From Gymnopus androsaceus JB14 (taxonomy: Eukaryota > Basidiomycota > Agaricomycetes > Agaricales > Omphalotaceae), in contig ML769505.1 of assembly GCA_009733575.1 (NCBI GenBank), positions 124,350-188,349 of the forward strand: DNA of 64,000 nt, in the 5' to 3' direction. A model generated the notes under the pieces. It saw only the letters and a program-made list of their open reading frames with translations. It had not been told where the DNA came from and did not search any database. Made by a program: the position numbers and the translations under genes. Positions within the stretch are counted from its first letter, which is position 1. Each line of letters begins with the position of its first letter. This document shows positions 22,405 to 33,742 of the stretch, one piece after another.

Positions 22405-24813
22405 TCAGTCCGAAACAACAAACGGATCATCCTCAACAACTTCAGTAGCCGCCGCTACAGGGTTTTTTCCACTGGCCTCCTTCAGAAGCTTTTTCAACTC
22501 GGGACCAGTACCAGCCTTTGGGACGGTCAACAGATGAATTTCAGCAGCGGAAAAGACTTCGTCCCACTTCGCCGGCTTCAATTCCTCTGCAATTCGAAAG
22601 AATTTTGCCACATTTGGTGCCTGTTCTTCAGAGAAACTCTTGTCGCTATTCCGGGCAGTCTTGCGTTTTGGGGGCTCGCCGGTTTGACAGATAGTAAGAG
22701 CACATTCAACCTAAGATATCCTAGTATCAGATAGCTTCAAAAAAGAAAAAGAAAACATGCACCGCTGCAGTGCTCAGTGCAAGTGCTTCACAAGGATACC
22801 CAGAGTTGGTGCAGGAACTGAGAGCCCATGTAAGATGAAAAGCAAATGTTTTAGTGATAAGTGTTCCACGGAAGCGGCCTGAGCTTTGGGAGCACTATAG
22901 CACTCAAAAAATCAATAAGATGAAGGCACGGCAAAAACTACATGCATACCGTTGGCCCCGGAAATTCAAAGAGAAAGGCATCATTCTGGAGAAGACCTTC
23001 TACAAGTTCTTGGCGCTCATTAATGGTTTTGAAGCATTCAATCTCATCAGTGAAAAATTTGAGAGCATTTTGTCCAAGCTTGCTTCAATATGTGCGGATC
23101 TGTCCCTGGGCCTGCCCAAAATAGATAGTGAGAGCTAGATACATGAAAGAAAAAAGTACGCACATATGAATATATGGCAGGATGATCTGCTCACATAATT
23201 TTATGACCATTGTGGACGATGGTCTCTGTGATATGCGGAAGTGCACCAAAATGATCCATCCAGAGTTCATGGAGTTTTAGGCAAAACTCATTGGTCCCAT
23301 TGATCCCAAATTGGTCTCGCTGCACGCCACACCATTCGAGCAAGTCAGGAAGAAGAGAATTGGCCGAGTTCATAGTATCTGGGTAAATCTGCGATTAGCA
23401 CGGGTGTAGCTTTTAAGCTTATTTTAATACATTTAGTGTTTTAGTGCTGAACTTACTTTTTCATGAGGCGCGCAAAACTTCGGCCACCTCCACTTCCCTC
23501 CCCTCCCTCGCTACGCTTGGGGGTCCCCCAAGCTGGGAAGTTGTCGGCGGGCACTCTAAAGCCTCATTTTGCACTATCATAACAGGCGCAACCCCTAACA
23601 CTAACCTACCCAACCCCAAACCCCTAACCACCCACCCAGCACATTTGGCAACACTGCGACTAGCTCTCAAATGTTAGGGTTTGCCCTTCGGCAAGCCCTA
23701 ACGAGAGCTAGCCGCAGTGTTGCATGGAAAGAGCTATCAATTAAGGTTATGGTTGGTATGCCGTGTCAATCGCAGATTTACCAGATACTGGACACTCGAA
23801 TTGGCCCAGATGTTGTGATTGGTCTGGAGAATGATGGGAAGGTCAGCTTTGAGTTGAAGATGTGTTTTTGGCTGTGCGGGTTTCCCAGTTGTACGTTCTT
23901 CTGCTTCAATAAGGTTGATATTGGCAGGCTCAAGCTTGATATCTTCAACAACCTTTGAATCTAGGACAGTGCAGTATCTGGTGCAATTATGGAACCGAAC
24001 CTTTGAAGCTGTCTTTGCTTTCGTTCCTTTACTACTTTTCCCTTCCCTCTCAGCTGCCACAGATTCCGCTTCAGCATCGCCATTGAACTTGCCTGGTGCC
24101 TCCTCAAACTCAACATCAAGAGTCATAGCATCTGAGCTGGCCAATGACGATCTTGATGTGGCAGCCTTCTTGTGTCCATAGACGGTCTTTTTCCAGTCGG
24201 TATCAAGCCCGCCGATTGCAATTTTTGAGCACTTCACTGGTCTATCCAAGAAGGTTAGTTATTTTCATCCCAAACAACAGCAAGCTCTTACTGCAAGTTT
24301 TCAGTTTCAGGCTTGCGCTTTGGAGTGACTACAGACATGACTGCAGTAGGTAAAGTCTCTCGGAGCTCTGCGATCCCATTGCGTATGGCCAACTTTCCCT
24401 CCTGAAGGTATAATTTAGTATAGTATCTTCGAAGAAATGAAACATACTTTTTTTTTCAACTCCCGTGCACGTCTCTTTTCCTGAGCCTTCTTCAGGACTA
24501 GGATCTCATCCTCATTGAGATCCTGGTAGTCGGATTCATTGCTCTTGATGGTAGGCTTTTCAGGGTTTGGCATGGCAAGAGCACATTCAAAGTCAGATGC
24601 CAAAGGCTCATCAATCACCTCGGGAGTACTCTTTGGTGCTGCAGAGGTCCCATCACTATGTTCTGGGAACTCTGCTGAGTTGTTCATAGGGGTATGAGTG
24701 TTTTCACTGAAAGTGTCGGAACTGGGTTTTTGTTTTTTGGTTTTGCCATTCGCAAGCTGTAGGTCAGGATGGATGGATATCAGACTGGCATCCTTTTGTG
24801 CTTGGGCATCCAT
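22405..24813 (-). CDS. Multi-exon protein carried inside the Plavaka element, unknown function
   Basis: Probable minus-strand gene. Exon 1 starts at ATG 24813 and ends with a basic/charged helix (KKAQEKRRARELKKK) before a GTATGT donor near 24450. A second exon reads EGKLAIRNGIAELRETLP. The third continues VKCSKIAIGGLDTDWKKTV. The junction using donor GTAAGAGC near 24293 and acceptor ATAG near 24237 keeps the frame. Later pieces include LKADLPIILQ (about 23830), LLPDLLEWCGVQRDQFGING (about 23320) and a C-terminal exon ending at 22405. The LKADLP...LPDLLEW layout resembles a family of uncharacterised Agaricomycete proteins (moderate recognition). The inverted-repeat block at 23365-23782 lies between these parts and may be an insertion, so the gene may be broken. 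Confidence 0.4.
23365..23782. repeat. Inverted-repeat block with a strong internal hairpin
   Basis: The sequence GTATCTGGGTAAATCTGCG at 23365 recurs, inverted and with small changes, ending at about 23782. Inside it a 76-bp hairpin (23648-23723) pairs GCAACACTGCGACTAGCTCTC with GAGAGCTAGCCGCAGTGTTGC. The inner stem is TTAGGGTTTGCC / GGCAAGCCCTAA around a CTTC loop. The block is more C-rich than its surroundings. It may be a small foldback insertion inside the minus-strand gene. No target duplication was fixed. Confidence 0.55.
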
Positions 24814-25182
24814 TGCTTTTGCAACACGGGTTTTTGAGGCTGCTACTTTTTTGGAAGCTTTGTTGTGAGCAGCAGCTTTGTTGGTTTGTTTTTCCTTGGC
24901 TTTTGCATCTCAGACTTGTTGTCTCTCCTCGTGAGTATGGGGTAGGAGACACTCTGGAGTTTTGAGTTTTACTCCACACGTAGCCATTCACGAAGGTCAT
25001 GTTCAAGATGCTGGATGGAAGAAGGGTGAGTCGGATAAATACGGACACAAAAAAGTTCAACGTGGGGCAATGCAAAACTTTTTTCCGCTTTAAATGATTT
25101 AACCGGTTCATCCTGCCCCTCATCCTGCCCCAAAGTTTTGACTCGTAAACTTTCTCTTTGTGCCTTCTCAAACCTCACCGTG

Positions 25183-28100
25183 ATGCCTACAGTACATCGC
25201 ACCTTTCCTGGGTGCATTCGTACATTCCGGCACAAAGGTCACCTAACCCTGCACATGAATACTACTCACTCTAAACATCCTTGTCTGCATCTGCAACTCC
25301 TCCAAATGAACCGTCTCCAGCTCCCATGTCTCCTCAATCACCACAAGGTGATTTCCCGCCAAATGAAAATCCCCCCTTTGCAACAGATACACCGCCAAGA
25401 TCACCATCGCCAAATACACCCAAAGCAAAGACTTATCATCCGCACTTGACTGGTTTGTCTTTGCGAACAACTTTCTTGCAACTGGTACTAACCAAAAATA
25501 AATCCAGGAGATATCTGTGATCGGAATGGCATTGCGCTTCCTGCTGGCACCCCTCCCATGGAGATACACACTGATGAAAATGCTTGGGCTCCATTCACAG
25601 GGGAGGCTGAATTCCATATCGCTGATCTTCTCTTTCGCAAAGAGGAGATGTCTCAATCACATACCAATGAGCTTCTCGATATATGGCTCCTGTATCAGAG
25701 GCAAATCTCCCAGCAAGCTCAAGCTGAGGCTTCCGAATCCCGTGCTCCTTTCATTGATCACGCAGATATGTTCTCTACAATTGATGAGATACAGGCAGGA
25801 AGCGCACCCTGGAAGTGTTTTCAGACCGTTGTAGACGACAATGTCCCTATTAATGCCCCTGAATGGCAAAAAACTTCATATCAGGATCTGGTATAGGGAT
25901 CCAGATACTGTTATTGCCAACATTCTTTCCAATCCCGAGTTCTCCCAAGACTTCGATACGGCACCCTACATTCACATGGATAAAGCAGGAAAGCGACGAT
26001 GGAGTGATTTCATGTCAGGGAACTTTGCCTGGAGACACGCAGTATGTTTTTGACTCTCATTCACACGTTTTTACTTATATATCCTCACTGTTAGACCCAG
26101 ATTTATGACGAGGACAAGACTGGTACCGTAGATGGTGCCATGCTTATTCCTGTCATTCTTGGTGCCAACAAAACCACTGTTTCAGTCACTACGGGTCATG
26201 TCGAATATCATCCCCTATACTTGACCATTGGCAACATCACTAATGCTGTCCGCCATGCTCACGCGAATGCAGTTATTCCAATTGGATTCTTGGCAATTCC
26301 TAAATGTAAGTCTGCACTACACTGCTCGAGTCTTATCGCTGATTTACATCACTAGCGGAACGAAAATATGACAAGGACATTGATTTTCGAGTTTTCAAGA
26401 AGAAGCTGTACCACAACTCAATTACTGCTATTCTAAAGTCTCTCAGGCCTGGGATGACTGTTCCAGTTGTGCGACAATGTCCAGATGGCCATTTCCGCCG
26501 AGTCATATATGACTTGGCAGCATTTATAGCAGATTATCTGAGCAAGTCCTCCTTGCTGGCATCGTACAGGGATGGTGCGGTTGTTGCACATCGCCATCTT
26601 CAAATCTCAGTGATGGCGCTGATCGTTGAACACGCACTCTGGACGAGGTTTTAAAAGATGAATACAGTGGGGAAGGAAAAACTTTATGGGACAACTTTGG
26701 AATCGATGAGGCTGTCATGGTACGTTCTTTGAGCATTGATTTTGTATTCAAGTTGCGCTGATGTAGACAATTAGCCATTTACTGCACATTTCCCCTGAGC
26801 AGACATCCATGAAATGCTCTCTGCTGATCTATTACACCAAATCATCAAAGGTTGCTTCAAGGACATGCTTGTAGACTGGGTCTTTGACTATCTCATTATT
26901 GAACATGGGGAACAGCGTGCAAATGAAATAATGGATGATATTGACCAACAGTGAGTTACAAAATATATTGTGCAATGCTTGCATTACATCTGCTCATGCA
27001 TGTATCTTAGAATAGCACTTGCTCCTGCATTCCCTGGGCTACGGCGGTTTCCACATGGGCGTCGATTCAAACAATGGACTGGAAATGATTCAAAGGCTCT
27101 CATGAAGGTGCATAGATAGCTTCTGATTTTGTTGTTTTCAATCTCATGATATGTCTAATAGGTTGTTTTACCTGCAATAGCAGAGTATGTTCCCAAAGAA
27201 ATGATGAGATGCCTTTCAGCTTTCTTGGATTTCTGTCACATTGTTCAACATGCCGATATTGACGAAACATCTCTCCATGCCATTAAAACAACCCTCGAAA
27301 ACTTTCACCATTACCACGAGATTTTTAGAACCTCAGGAGTTCACAACCATTTCTCTCTTCCTCGCATGCATGCTATGATTCATTACCCAGCTCTCATCAT
27401 CGACTTCGGCACTCCAAATGGCCTCTGCTCCTCTATCACTGAGTCACATCACATTTCTGCTGTCAAAAAGCCTTGGCGGCGCTCCAATCGCTACAATGCT
27501 CTCAGTCAAATGTTGCTCACAAACCAACAAATTGACAAGTTGATTGCTTTTCATTCAAACCTGGTCTCCAAGCAACTCCTCCAACCATTGTGCATACCTC
27601 CGGATTCCTTTGATGCCGAGAAGAACAATGTCAGTCCAATAGATAGTAATTTGGCAACAGCAAAGGTGGAGCTTGCTAAAAGACAAGGTGAGTACTTAGT
27701 TTTCTATATTTGAGCTTTGACTGATTCTCATGTACTCTAGATCGTTCATATCCACGTAATATTCAAGGCCTGAGTGCTCATATCTCCCAGCCACAGCTCG
27801 AGGGCTTGACATGCCAATTTCTTGGGGAACAGCTCAAGCTGGGTGACTCGGATGAGTTCCCATGCATCACTGGCAGCATCAATGTGTTTCCATCTGCTGT
27901 TGTGATGTTCTATGCACCGAGTGATATATCTGGTATTCGTGGAATGAAATGCAAGTGGATTCGCTGCACTCCATCCTGGTATAATGCACCTCGGTACGAT
28001 ACAGTCCTTGCAACCATTGATGAGGACCAGGCTGGCTTCCAAGGCATGAGCGTTGCTCGCGCTCTTCTTTTCTTTTCTTTCAAACATCAAGGGACGGTGT

Positions 28101-28386
28101 TTCCATGTGTGCTCCATACACTGGTATAACACTTATCGGGAATCGTCGCGACCCCAAAACGGGTCTATGGATGGTGCGGCCTGCTTACAATGGTCAGAAT
28201 AAGCAGAACCCATGTCTTGCTGTCGTCCATTTGGACACGCTTGTCCGTGGGGTTCATCTCATGCCTGTATACGGTGATCGTCCTGTACCTACTAATGGAT
28301 TAAAACACTATCATTCTCTTGATGTATTCAATATGTTCTATGTAAACAAGTATGCCGACTACCATTCCAATGAAATTATCTTCTAA
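25183..28386 (+). pseudogene. Plavaka transposase, copy 1 (damaged)
   Basis: The N-terminal exon carries a single C2H2-like finger (RTFRHKGHLTLHMNTTH), then a proline/serine-rich linker ending TYHPHLTG. The core follows with RDPDTVIANILSNPEF and SGNFAWRHA. IPVILGANKTTVSVTTGHVE and IGNITNAVRHAHANAVIPIG carry the first acidic catalytic region. The C-terminal part shows FHHYHEIFRTSGVH, FGTPNGLCSSITESHH and KPWRRSNRYNALSQMLLTNQ, all characteristic of Plavaka. It ends FYVNKYADYHSNEIIF at 28386. Introns are short (for example 27690-27740). Damage: frame changes near 25500 and 25870, an in-frame TGA near 26612 (GATCGTTGAACACGC), a one-base deletion near 26540 relative to copy 2, and a frameshift near 28118. 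Confidence 0.85.
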
Positions 28387-29383
28387 ACGAAAGTTTTTGG
28401 GGATCAAAATTGAAACCAGTGCTGATTTCGGAAAAACTCGTGTTCTTTCTCAACACTGTACTGCATGACTCCAAAAAAGCAAAAACCATCTCTCGAGAAT
28501 GAAAACCAGGAGAACATACCGCCTGTGTGAGTTTTCAGCTGCTCTTTCCGTTATGTATCTCACTCATTTTATTTAGTATCAAATGGCATGATAACGAAAC
28601 CATTCAAAGCTCGCAGGCGGAAGAGATTTCTATTGAATATGATTCATGGGTTCAAAGCCGGCGAGCCGCTACAGTTGCACTGGCCATTGGCACGGAGTTG
28701 AAGAAGGCAGTGGATTCAGAGATGCGAGCGAACCTGAGTCCGACGAAGACATCACTCTGGTCAATGTCACCACGCCGAACTTGGACTCAGACTGTCAGGA
28801 GAAAGCAGACTCAGAGGAGCCTCTGTGTTGGGGTTGTGCTAAGCTGGTTGTCATGTGGGACAATGAGCTTAAAAGGCCAGTTAGTGTAGCAGCGCGTGAG
28901 TCTATTTAGTCTTTTTCAGCCTCTAAACTGACAGATGTTCCCAGCTCCACAGCGAACACGATTGTCCCGCAGACTTATTCATATTGAAGGATCTTCCAGA
29001 TCATGTCCTGCTCGCTGAAAATGTTGACTTGCTAAAAAGGTGCATCAATTGGAGGATGAGGTTAGTTTAGAGCGTCAGAAACGGTATAAAGTGGAAGATG
29101 AGCTTGATTCAGAACAACAGCATAAAGATTGTATGATTAGCGAAAATCATGGCCATAGTGTCCTAGTATTAGTACAATAGTTGAAGCCAACTTTAAGTAC
29201 TAGTAGTAACGCTGCGCTTGAACGTAACTGAGTATAACCTAGGTTATGAAGTTGGTATAAGGATTATACCGGCGATGTATTTAAATAAATTTCGCTGGGC
29301 CGTGATTGTGTATGATTGTGCATACTGATTACCTCAATCTACCGATCATACGAAATACGATCGTGCGGTTTTGCTGATGCGGA
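26363..29383 (+). repeat. Tandem duplication unit 1 of the Plavaka 3' half
   Basis: A 3021-bp direct repeat. AAAATATGACAAGGACATTG at 26363 recurs at 29384, and the two units match nearly base for base throughout. Unit 1 runs to the element's 3' terminal sequence (TTTTGCTGATGCGG), immediately followed by unit 2. The second unit starts inside the transposase, directly after a complete right terminus. Confidence 0.92.
28465..29188 (+). pseudogene. Small second protein of the Plavaka element, copy 1
   Basis: ATG at 28465 opens TPKKQKPSLENENQENIPP. A short intron (GTGAGTTTTC to TTTATTTAG, about 28526-28575) joins in frame to IKWHDNETIQSSQAEEISIE and an acidic stretch. Further exons read RTRLSRRLIHIEDLPDHVLL and a coiled-coil-like LEDEVSLERQKRYKVEDELD. 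Function unknown. Relative to copy 2 there are indels in the acidic part (near 28725) and near 29145, so the frame is broken. It may be a helper protein of the element or the remains of one. Confidence 0.4.
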
Positions 29384-31406
29384 AAAATATGACAAGGACA
29401 TTGATTTTCGAGTTTTCAAGAAGAAGCTGTACCACAACTCAATTACTGCTATTCTAAAGTCTCTCAGGCCTGGGATGACTGTTCCAGTTGTGCGACAATG
29501 TCCAGATGGCCATTTCCGCCGAGTCATATATGACTTGGCAGCATTTATAGCAGATTATCTGGAGCAAGTCCTCCTTGCTGGCATCGTACAGGGATGGTGC
29601 GGTTGTTGCACATCGCCATCTTCAAATCTCAGTGATGGCGCTGATCGTTGAACACGCACTCTGGACGAGGTTTTAAAAGATGAATACAGTGGGGAAGGAA
29701 AAACTTTATGGGACAACTTTGGAATCGATGAGGCTGTCACAGTACGTTCTTTGAGTATTGATTTTGTATTCAAGTTGCGCTGATGTAGACAATTAGCCAT
29801 TTACTGCACATTTCCCCTGAGCAGACATCCATGAAATGCTCTCTGCTGATCTATTACACCAAATCATCAAAGGTTGCTTCAAGGACATGCTTGTAGACTG
29901 GGTCTTTGACTATCTCATTATTGAACATGGGGAACAGCGTGCAAATGAAATAATGGATGATATTGACCAACAGTGAGTTACAAAATATATTGTGCAATGC
30001 TTGCATTACATCTGCTCATGCATGTATCTTAGAATAGCACTTGCTCCTGCATTCCCTGGGCTACGGCGGTTTCCACATGGGCGTCGATTCAAACAATGGA
30101 CTGGAAATGATTCAAAGGCTCTCATGAAGGTGCATAGATAGCTTCTGATTTTGTTGTTTTCAATCTCATGATATGTCTAATAGGTTGTTTTACCTGCAAT
30201 AGCAGAGTATGTTCCCAAAGAAATGATGAGATGCCTTTCAGCTTTCTTGGATTTCTGTCACATTGTTCAACATGCCGATATTGACGAAACATCTCTCCAT
30301 GCCATTAAAACAACCCTCGAAAACTTTCACCATTACCACGAGATTTTTAGAACCTCAGGAGTTCACAACCATTTCTCTCTTCCTCGCATGCATGCTATGA
30401 TTCATTACCCAGCTCTCATCATCGACTTCGGCACTCCAAATGGCCTCTGCTCCTCTATCACTGAGTCACATCACATTTCTGCTGTCAAAAAGCCTTGGCG
30501 GCGCTCCAATCGCTACAATGCTCTCAGTCAAATGTTGCTCACAAACCAACAAATTGACAAGTTGATTGCTTTTCATTCAAACCTGGTCTCCAAGCAACTC
30601 CTCCAACCATTGTGCATACCTCCGGATTCCTTTGATGCCGAGAAGAACAATGTCAGTCCAATAGATAGTAATTTGGCAACAGCAAAGGTGGAGCTTGCTA
30701 AAAGACAAGGTGAGTACTTAGTTTTCTATATTTGAGCTTTGACTGATTCTCATGTACTCTAGATCGTTCATATCCACGTAATATTCAAGGCCTGAGTGCT
30801 CATATCTCCCAGCCACAGCTCGAGGGCTTGACATGCCAATTTCTTGGGGAACAGCTCAAGCTGGGTGACTCGGATGAGTTCCCATGCATCACTGGCAGCA
30901 TCAATGTGTTTCCATCTGCTGTTGTGATGTTCTATGCACCGAGTGATATATCTGGTATTCGTGGAATGAAATGCAAGTGGATTCGCTGCACTCCATCCTG
31001 GTATAATGCACCTCGGTACGATACAGTCCTTGCAACCATTGATGAGGACCAGGCTGGCTTCCAAGGCATGAGCGTTGCTCGCGCTCTTCTTTTCTTTTCT
31101 TTCAAACATCAAGGGATGGTGTTTCCATGTGTGCTCCAACACTGGTATAACACTTATGGGAAGAGTTGTGACCCCAAAACGGGTCTATGGATGGTGCGGC
31201 CTGCTTACAATGGTCAGGATAAGCAGAACCCATGTCTTGCTGTCGTCCATTTGGACACACTTGTCCATGGGGTTCATCTCATGCCTGTATACGGTGATTG
31301 TCCTGTACCTACTAATGGATTAAAACACTATCATTCTCTTGATGTATTCAATATGTTCTATGTAAACAAGTATGCCGACTACCATTCCAATGAAATTATC
31401 TTCTAA
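29384..31406 (+). pseudogene. Plavaka transposase, copy 2 (5'-truncated)
   Basis: Begins in the middle of the transposase (YDKDIDFRVFKKKLY) with no finger or first catalytic region. It continues through the same introns to FYVNKYADYHSNEIIF at 31406. The C-terminal exon is intact here: VLQHWYNTYGKSCDPKTG reads through where copy 1 is frameshifted. It shares with copy 1 the TGA at the GADR|TRTLDEVL junction (about 29650). It cannot be functional alone because the N-terminal half is absent. Confidence 0.85.
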
Positions 31407-31484
31407 ACGAAAGTTTTTGGGGATCAAAATTGAAACCAGTGCTGATTTCGGAAAAACTCGTGTTCTTTCTCAACACTGTACTGC

Positions 31485-32186
31485 ATGACCCCAAAAAAGC
31501 AAAAACCATCTCTCGAGAATGAAAACCAGGAGAACATACCGCCTGTGTGAGTTTTCAGCTGCTCTTTCTGTTATATATCTCACTTATTTTATTTAGTATC
31601 AAATGGCATGATAACAAAACCATTCAAAGCTCGCAGGCGGAAGAGATTTCTATTGAATATGATTCATGGGTTCAAAGCCGGCGAGCCGCTACAGTTGCAC
31701 TGGCCATTGGCACGGAGTTGAAGAAGGCAGTGGATTCAGAGACAGCGAGCAAACCTGAGTCCGATGAAGACATCACTCTGGTCAATGTCACCACGCCAAA
31801 CTTGGACTCAGACTGTCAGGAGAAAGCAGACTCAGAGGAGCCTCTGTGTTGGGGTTGTGCTAAGCTGGTTGTCATGTGGGACAATGAGCTTAAAAGGCCA
31901 GTTAGTGTAGCAGCGCGTGAGTCTATTTTAGTCTTTTTCAGCCTCTAAACTGACAGAGTTCCCAGCTCCACAGCGAACACGATTGTCCCGCAGACTTATT
32001 CATATTGAGGATCTTCCAGATCATGTCCTGCTCGCTGAAAATGTTTGACTTGCTAAAAAGGTGCATGAATTGGAGGATGAGGTTAGTTTAGAGCGTCAGA
32101 AACGGTATAAAGTGGAAGATGAGCTTGATTCAGAACAACAGCATAAAGATTGTATGATTAGCAAAATCATGGCCATAGTGTCCTAG
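31485..32186 (+). pseudogene. Small second protein of the Plavaka element, copy 2
   Basis: Same layout as the copy at 28465: short N-terminal exon, in-frame intron, acidic exon (ESDEDITLVNVTTPNLDSDC), then RTRLSRRLIHIEDLPDHVLL and the coiled-coil-like tail ending KIMAIVS with a stop at 32184-32186. The acidic exon is longer open here than in copy 1. One TGA lies between the two last segments (AATGTTTGACTTGC), so it is probably degenerate. Function unknown. Confidence 0.4.
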
Positions 32187-32401
32187 TATTAGTACAATAG
32201 TTGAAGCCAACTTTAAGTACTAGTAGTAACGCTGCGCTTGAATGTAACTGAGTATAAGCTAGGTATGAAGTTGGTATAAGGATTATACCGGCAATGTATT
32301 TAAATAAATTTCGCTGGGCCGTGATCATGTATGATTGTGCATACTGATTACCTCAATCTACCAATCATACGAAATACAATTGTGTGGTTTTGCTGATGCG
32401 G

Positions 32402-32796
32402 AAACAAAATTTTTGATATTGTCTCTGGAAGTTTTTTGGTACCATGATCATCATCCCCGAAAGGGAAATTACTCTCCCACACAGCTCCAAACGTTGGCGC
32501 TTGGCTTCCTGAGCTCAAAGACTTGTCAAAGACACTTTGTTCAAAAGGATATAATGGATTCAATACTATGTTAGCATATTTATGATGTAGATAAAACAAT
32601 ACACCTAGCAAATCAGACAGTCACTACTAGTGTCTACAACAATTTAAAAGTGAAAATATGAGCAAAAGCAATCCCATAAAAGAATACATTAAACTATGGC
32701 TGGGCACCATTCTACCAACTGACACTGCATCATGATGTTGTTTAGATTGCGGTTTGGTGCTATTGTCATCAGACTCGGTGACACGTTTCACAGACT
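32402..32796. other. Region without a recognisable gene
   Basis: Flanking sequence to the right of the Plavaka terminus. No supported feature. Confidence 0.35.
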
Positions 32797-32801
32797 AGTA
32801 C

Positions 32802-32940
32802 TGTGAGCCCCGGCCAAGGGGGCTCAAGAAATTAAGTGCCTGACCAGGTTAGTCCAGCCACCAGGCCAGAAAAAACGATTTCACCCCTCCTATTTAGCCT
32901 CAGAGTTTAAAAGGTACTTCAAGAGCTTTGTAGAAGCATT
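32802..32940 (+). repeat. Possible short LTR or TRIM-like solo repeat
   Basis: 139 bp starting TGTGAGCCCCGGCCAAGGGG, a start often seen in basidiomycete LTRs. It is flanked by AGTAC on both sides (32797-32801 and 32941-32945). The 3' end (GAAGCATT) is not the usual CA, and no second copy is present, so the call is tentative. The segmental duplication starts just to its right. Confidence 0.35.
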
Positions 32941-33323
32941 AGTACCTTGTATATGATCAAACAACCATAATTTATATCCATGACCAGTGAGGAACTTGCA
33001 GAAGTAGTTCCAAGATGTGATATACTTAGCAAGCATTCATTTGCCTTTTGGTCAGATCTTGAGGACGCTAAGTACACAATGAGGAGATGATATCAAACTG
33101 TGAGCAATAGCATTAGCCTACCTTCTTCCTGAGGTGCTCAACTGAAATTGGTTCAGTATGCGAATGCGTATTGGAGCCAGATCTCCAGGAAATATCCAAA
33201 ATCCAGTGAATACTTAAACCCAATACAAGAATAACGAGAGGGAATACTAGCATTTGATGGTAAAGATGAAAAGCAGAGTTACTGCCGTGGGTCCATTGGA
33301 AAGGTGTTCTTTTCATTAATTAA

Positions 33324-33461
33324 CATCAGCAAAACCTGTATTGACTGGGACTCTCTGGAAGCGCTGTCAACCACTTGCTGGCACTGGGATGTGCCGGCCA
33401 GTGCCGGCAAGTGCTAGCCAGTGCTACCAGCAGGTCCCGGCTGATACATGTTTTGGTGATG
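33324..33461. mobile_element. 138-bp MITE with Plavaka-like termini
   Basis: Inverted ends CATCAGCAAAACCTGTAT (left) and CATCACCAAAACATGTAT (read from the right). The interior holds CCGGC/GTGCTGGC repeats. The equivalent site in copy A (about 3810-3820) reads ATTAATTAAATCC with nothing inserted, so this is an exact filled/empty pair with a 2-bp AA duplication. The CATCAGCAAAACC terminus is shared with the Plavaka element at 21928-32401, suggesting it is mobilised by that lineage (inference). Confidence 0.85.
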
Positions 33462-33742
33462 AAATCCAACAGGAACCCATGCAGAAGTCTGCTTTGTTAC
33501 AGCACAGTAACTATAGATTTGACTCCTGAATGCTTCAGGGTGGTTGCATGTCTGAAGCAAGCGCTGTTGAACCCAAAGATACGAGCAAGGAGCATACTGT
33601 TGCATTTCATTCAATTTGACATAGCAGCTTATGACCTGTGACCACCATGTCAAAATTATGATTTCAACAAATTTCCTTACAGGGGATTCCGAAAACCTTG
33701 GCATGTGCATCAAATTTTTTTCAAAAATAAATATTTTGTAAA

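Larger units (their letters stand above)
21928..32401. mobile_element. Plavaka-type DNA transposon with internal tandem duplication
   Basis: The left terminus reads CCGCATCAGCAAAACCGCAC at 21928. The right terminus, ending at 32401, reads on the reverse strand CCGCATCAGCAAAACCACAC, giving a 20-bp terminal inverted repeat with one mismatch. Between them lie a divergent minus-strand gene (22405-24813), a Plavaka transposase (from about 25183), a small downstream gene, and a second copy of the 3' 3 kb. The span is about 10.5 kb, or 7.5 kb without the duplication. No target duplication is evident at the ends. Plavaka elements are a CACTA-related lineage abundant in Agaricomycetes (family knowledge). 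All transposase copies are damaged, so this element is unlikely to be autonomous. Confidence 0.75.
29384..32401 (+). repeat. Tandem duplication unit 2 of the Plavaka 3' half
   Basis: Second unit of the 3-kb direct repeat, ending at the element's outer right terminus. It retains a few bases lost in unit 1: the missing G near 29563 is present, and the region near 31137 is in frame. It shares the same premature TGA. Substitutions between units are sparse, so the duplication is recent relative to the nonsense mutation. Confidence 0.92.

Noticed and set aside
23590..23705. Telomere-like CCCTAAC / TTAGGG units
   Set aside because: Only scattered units within a hairpin and a C-rich stretch; no tandem telomere array.
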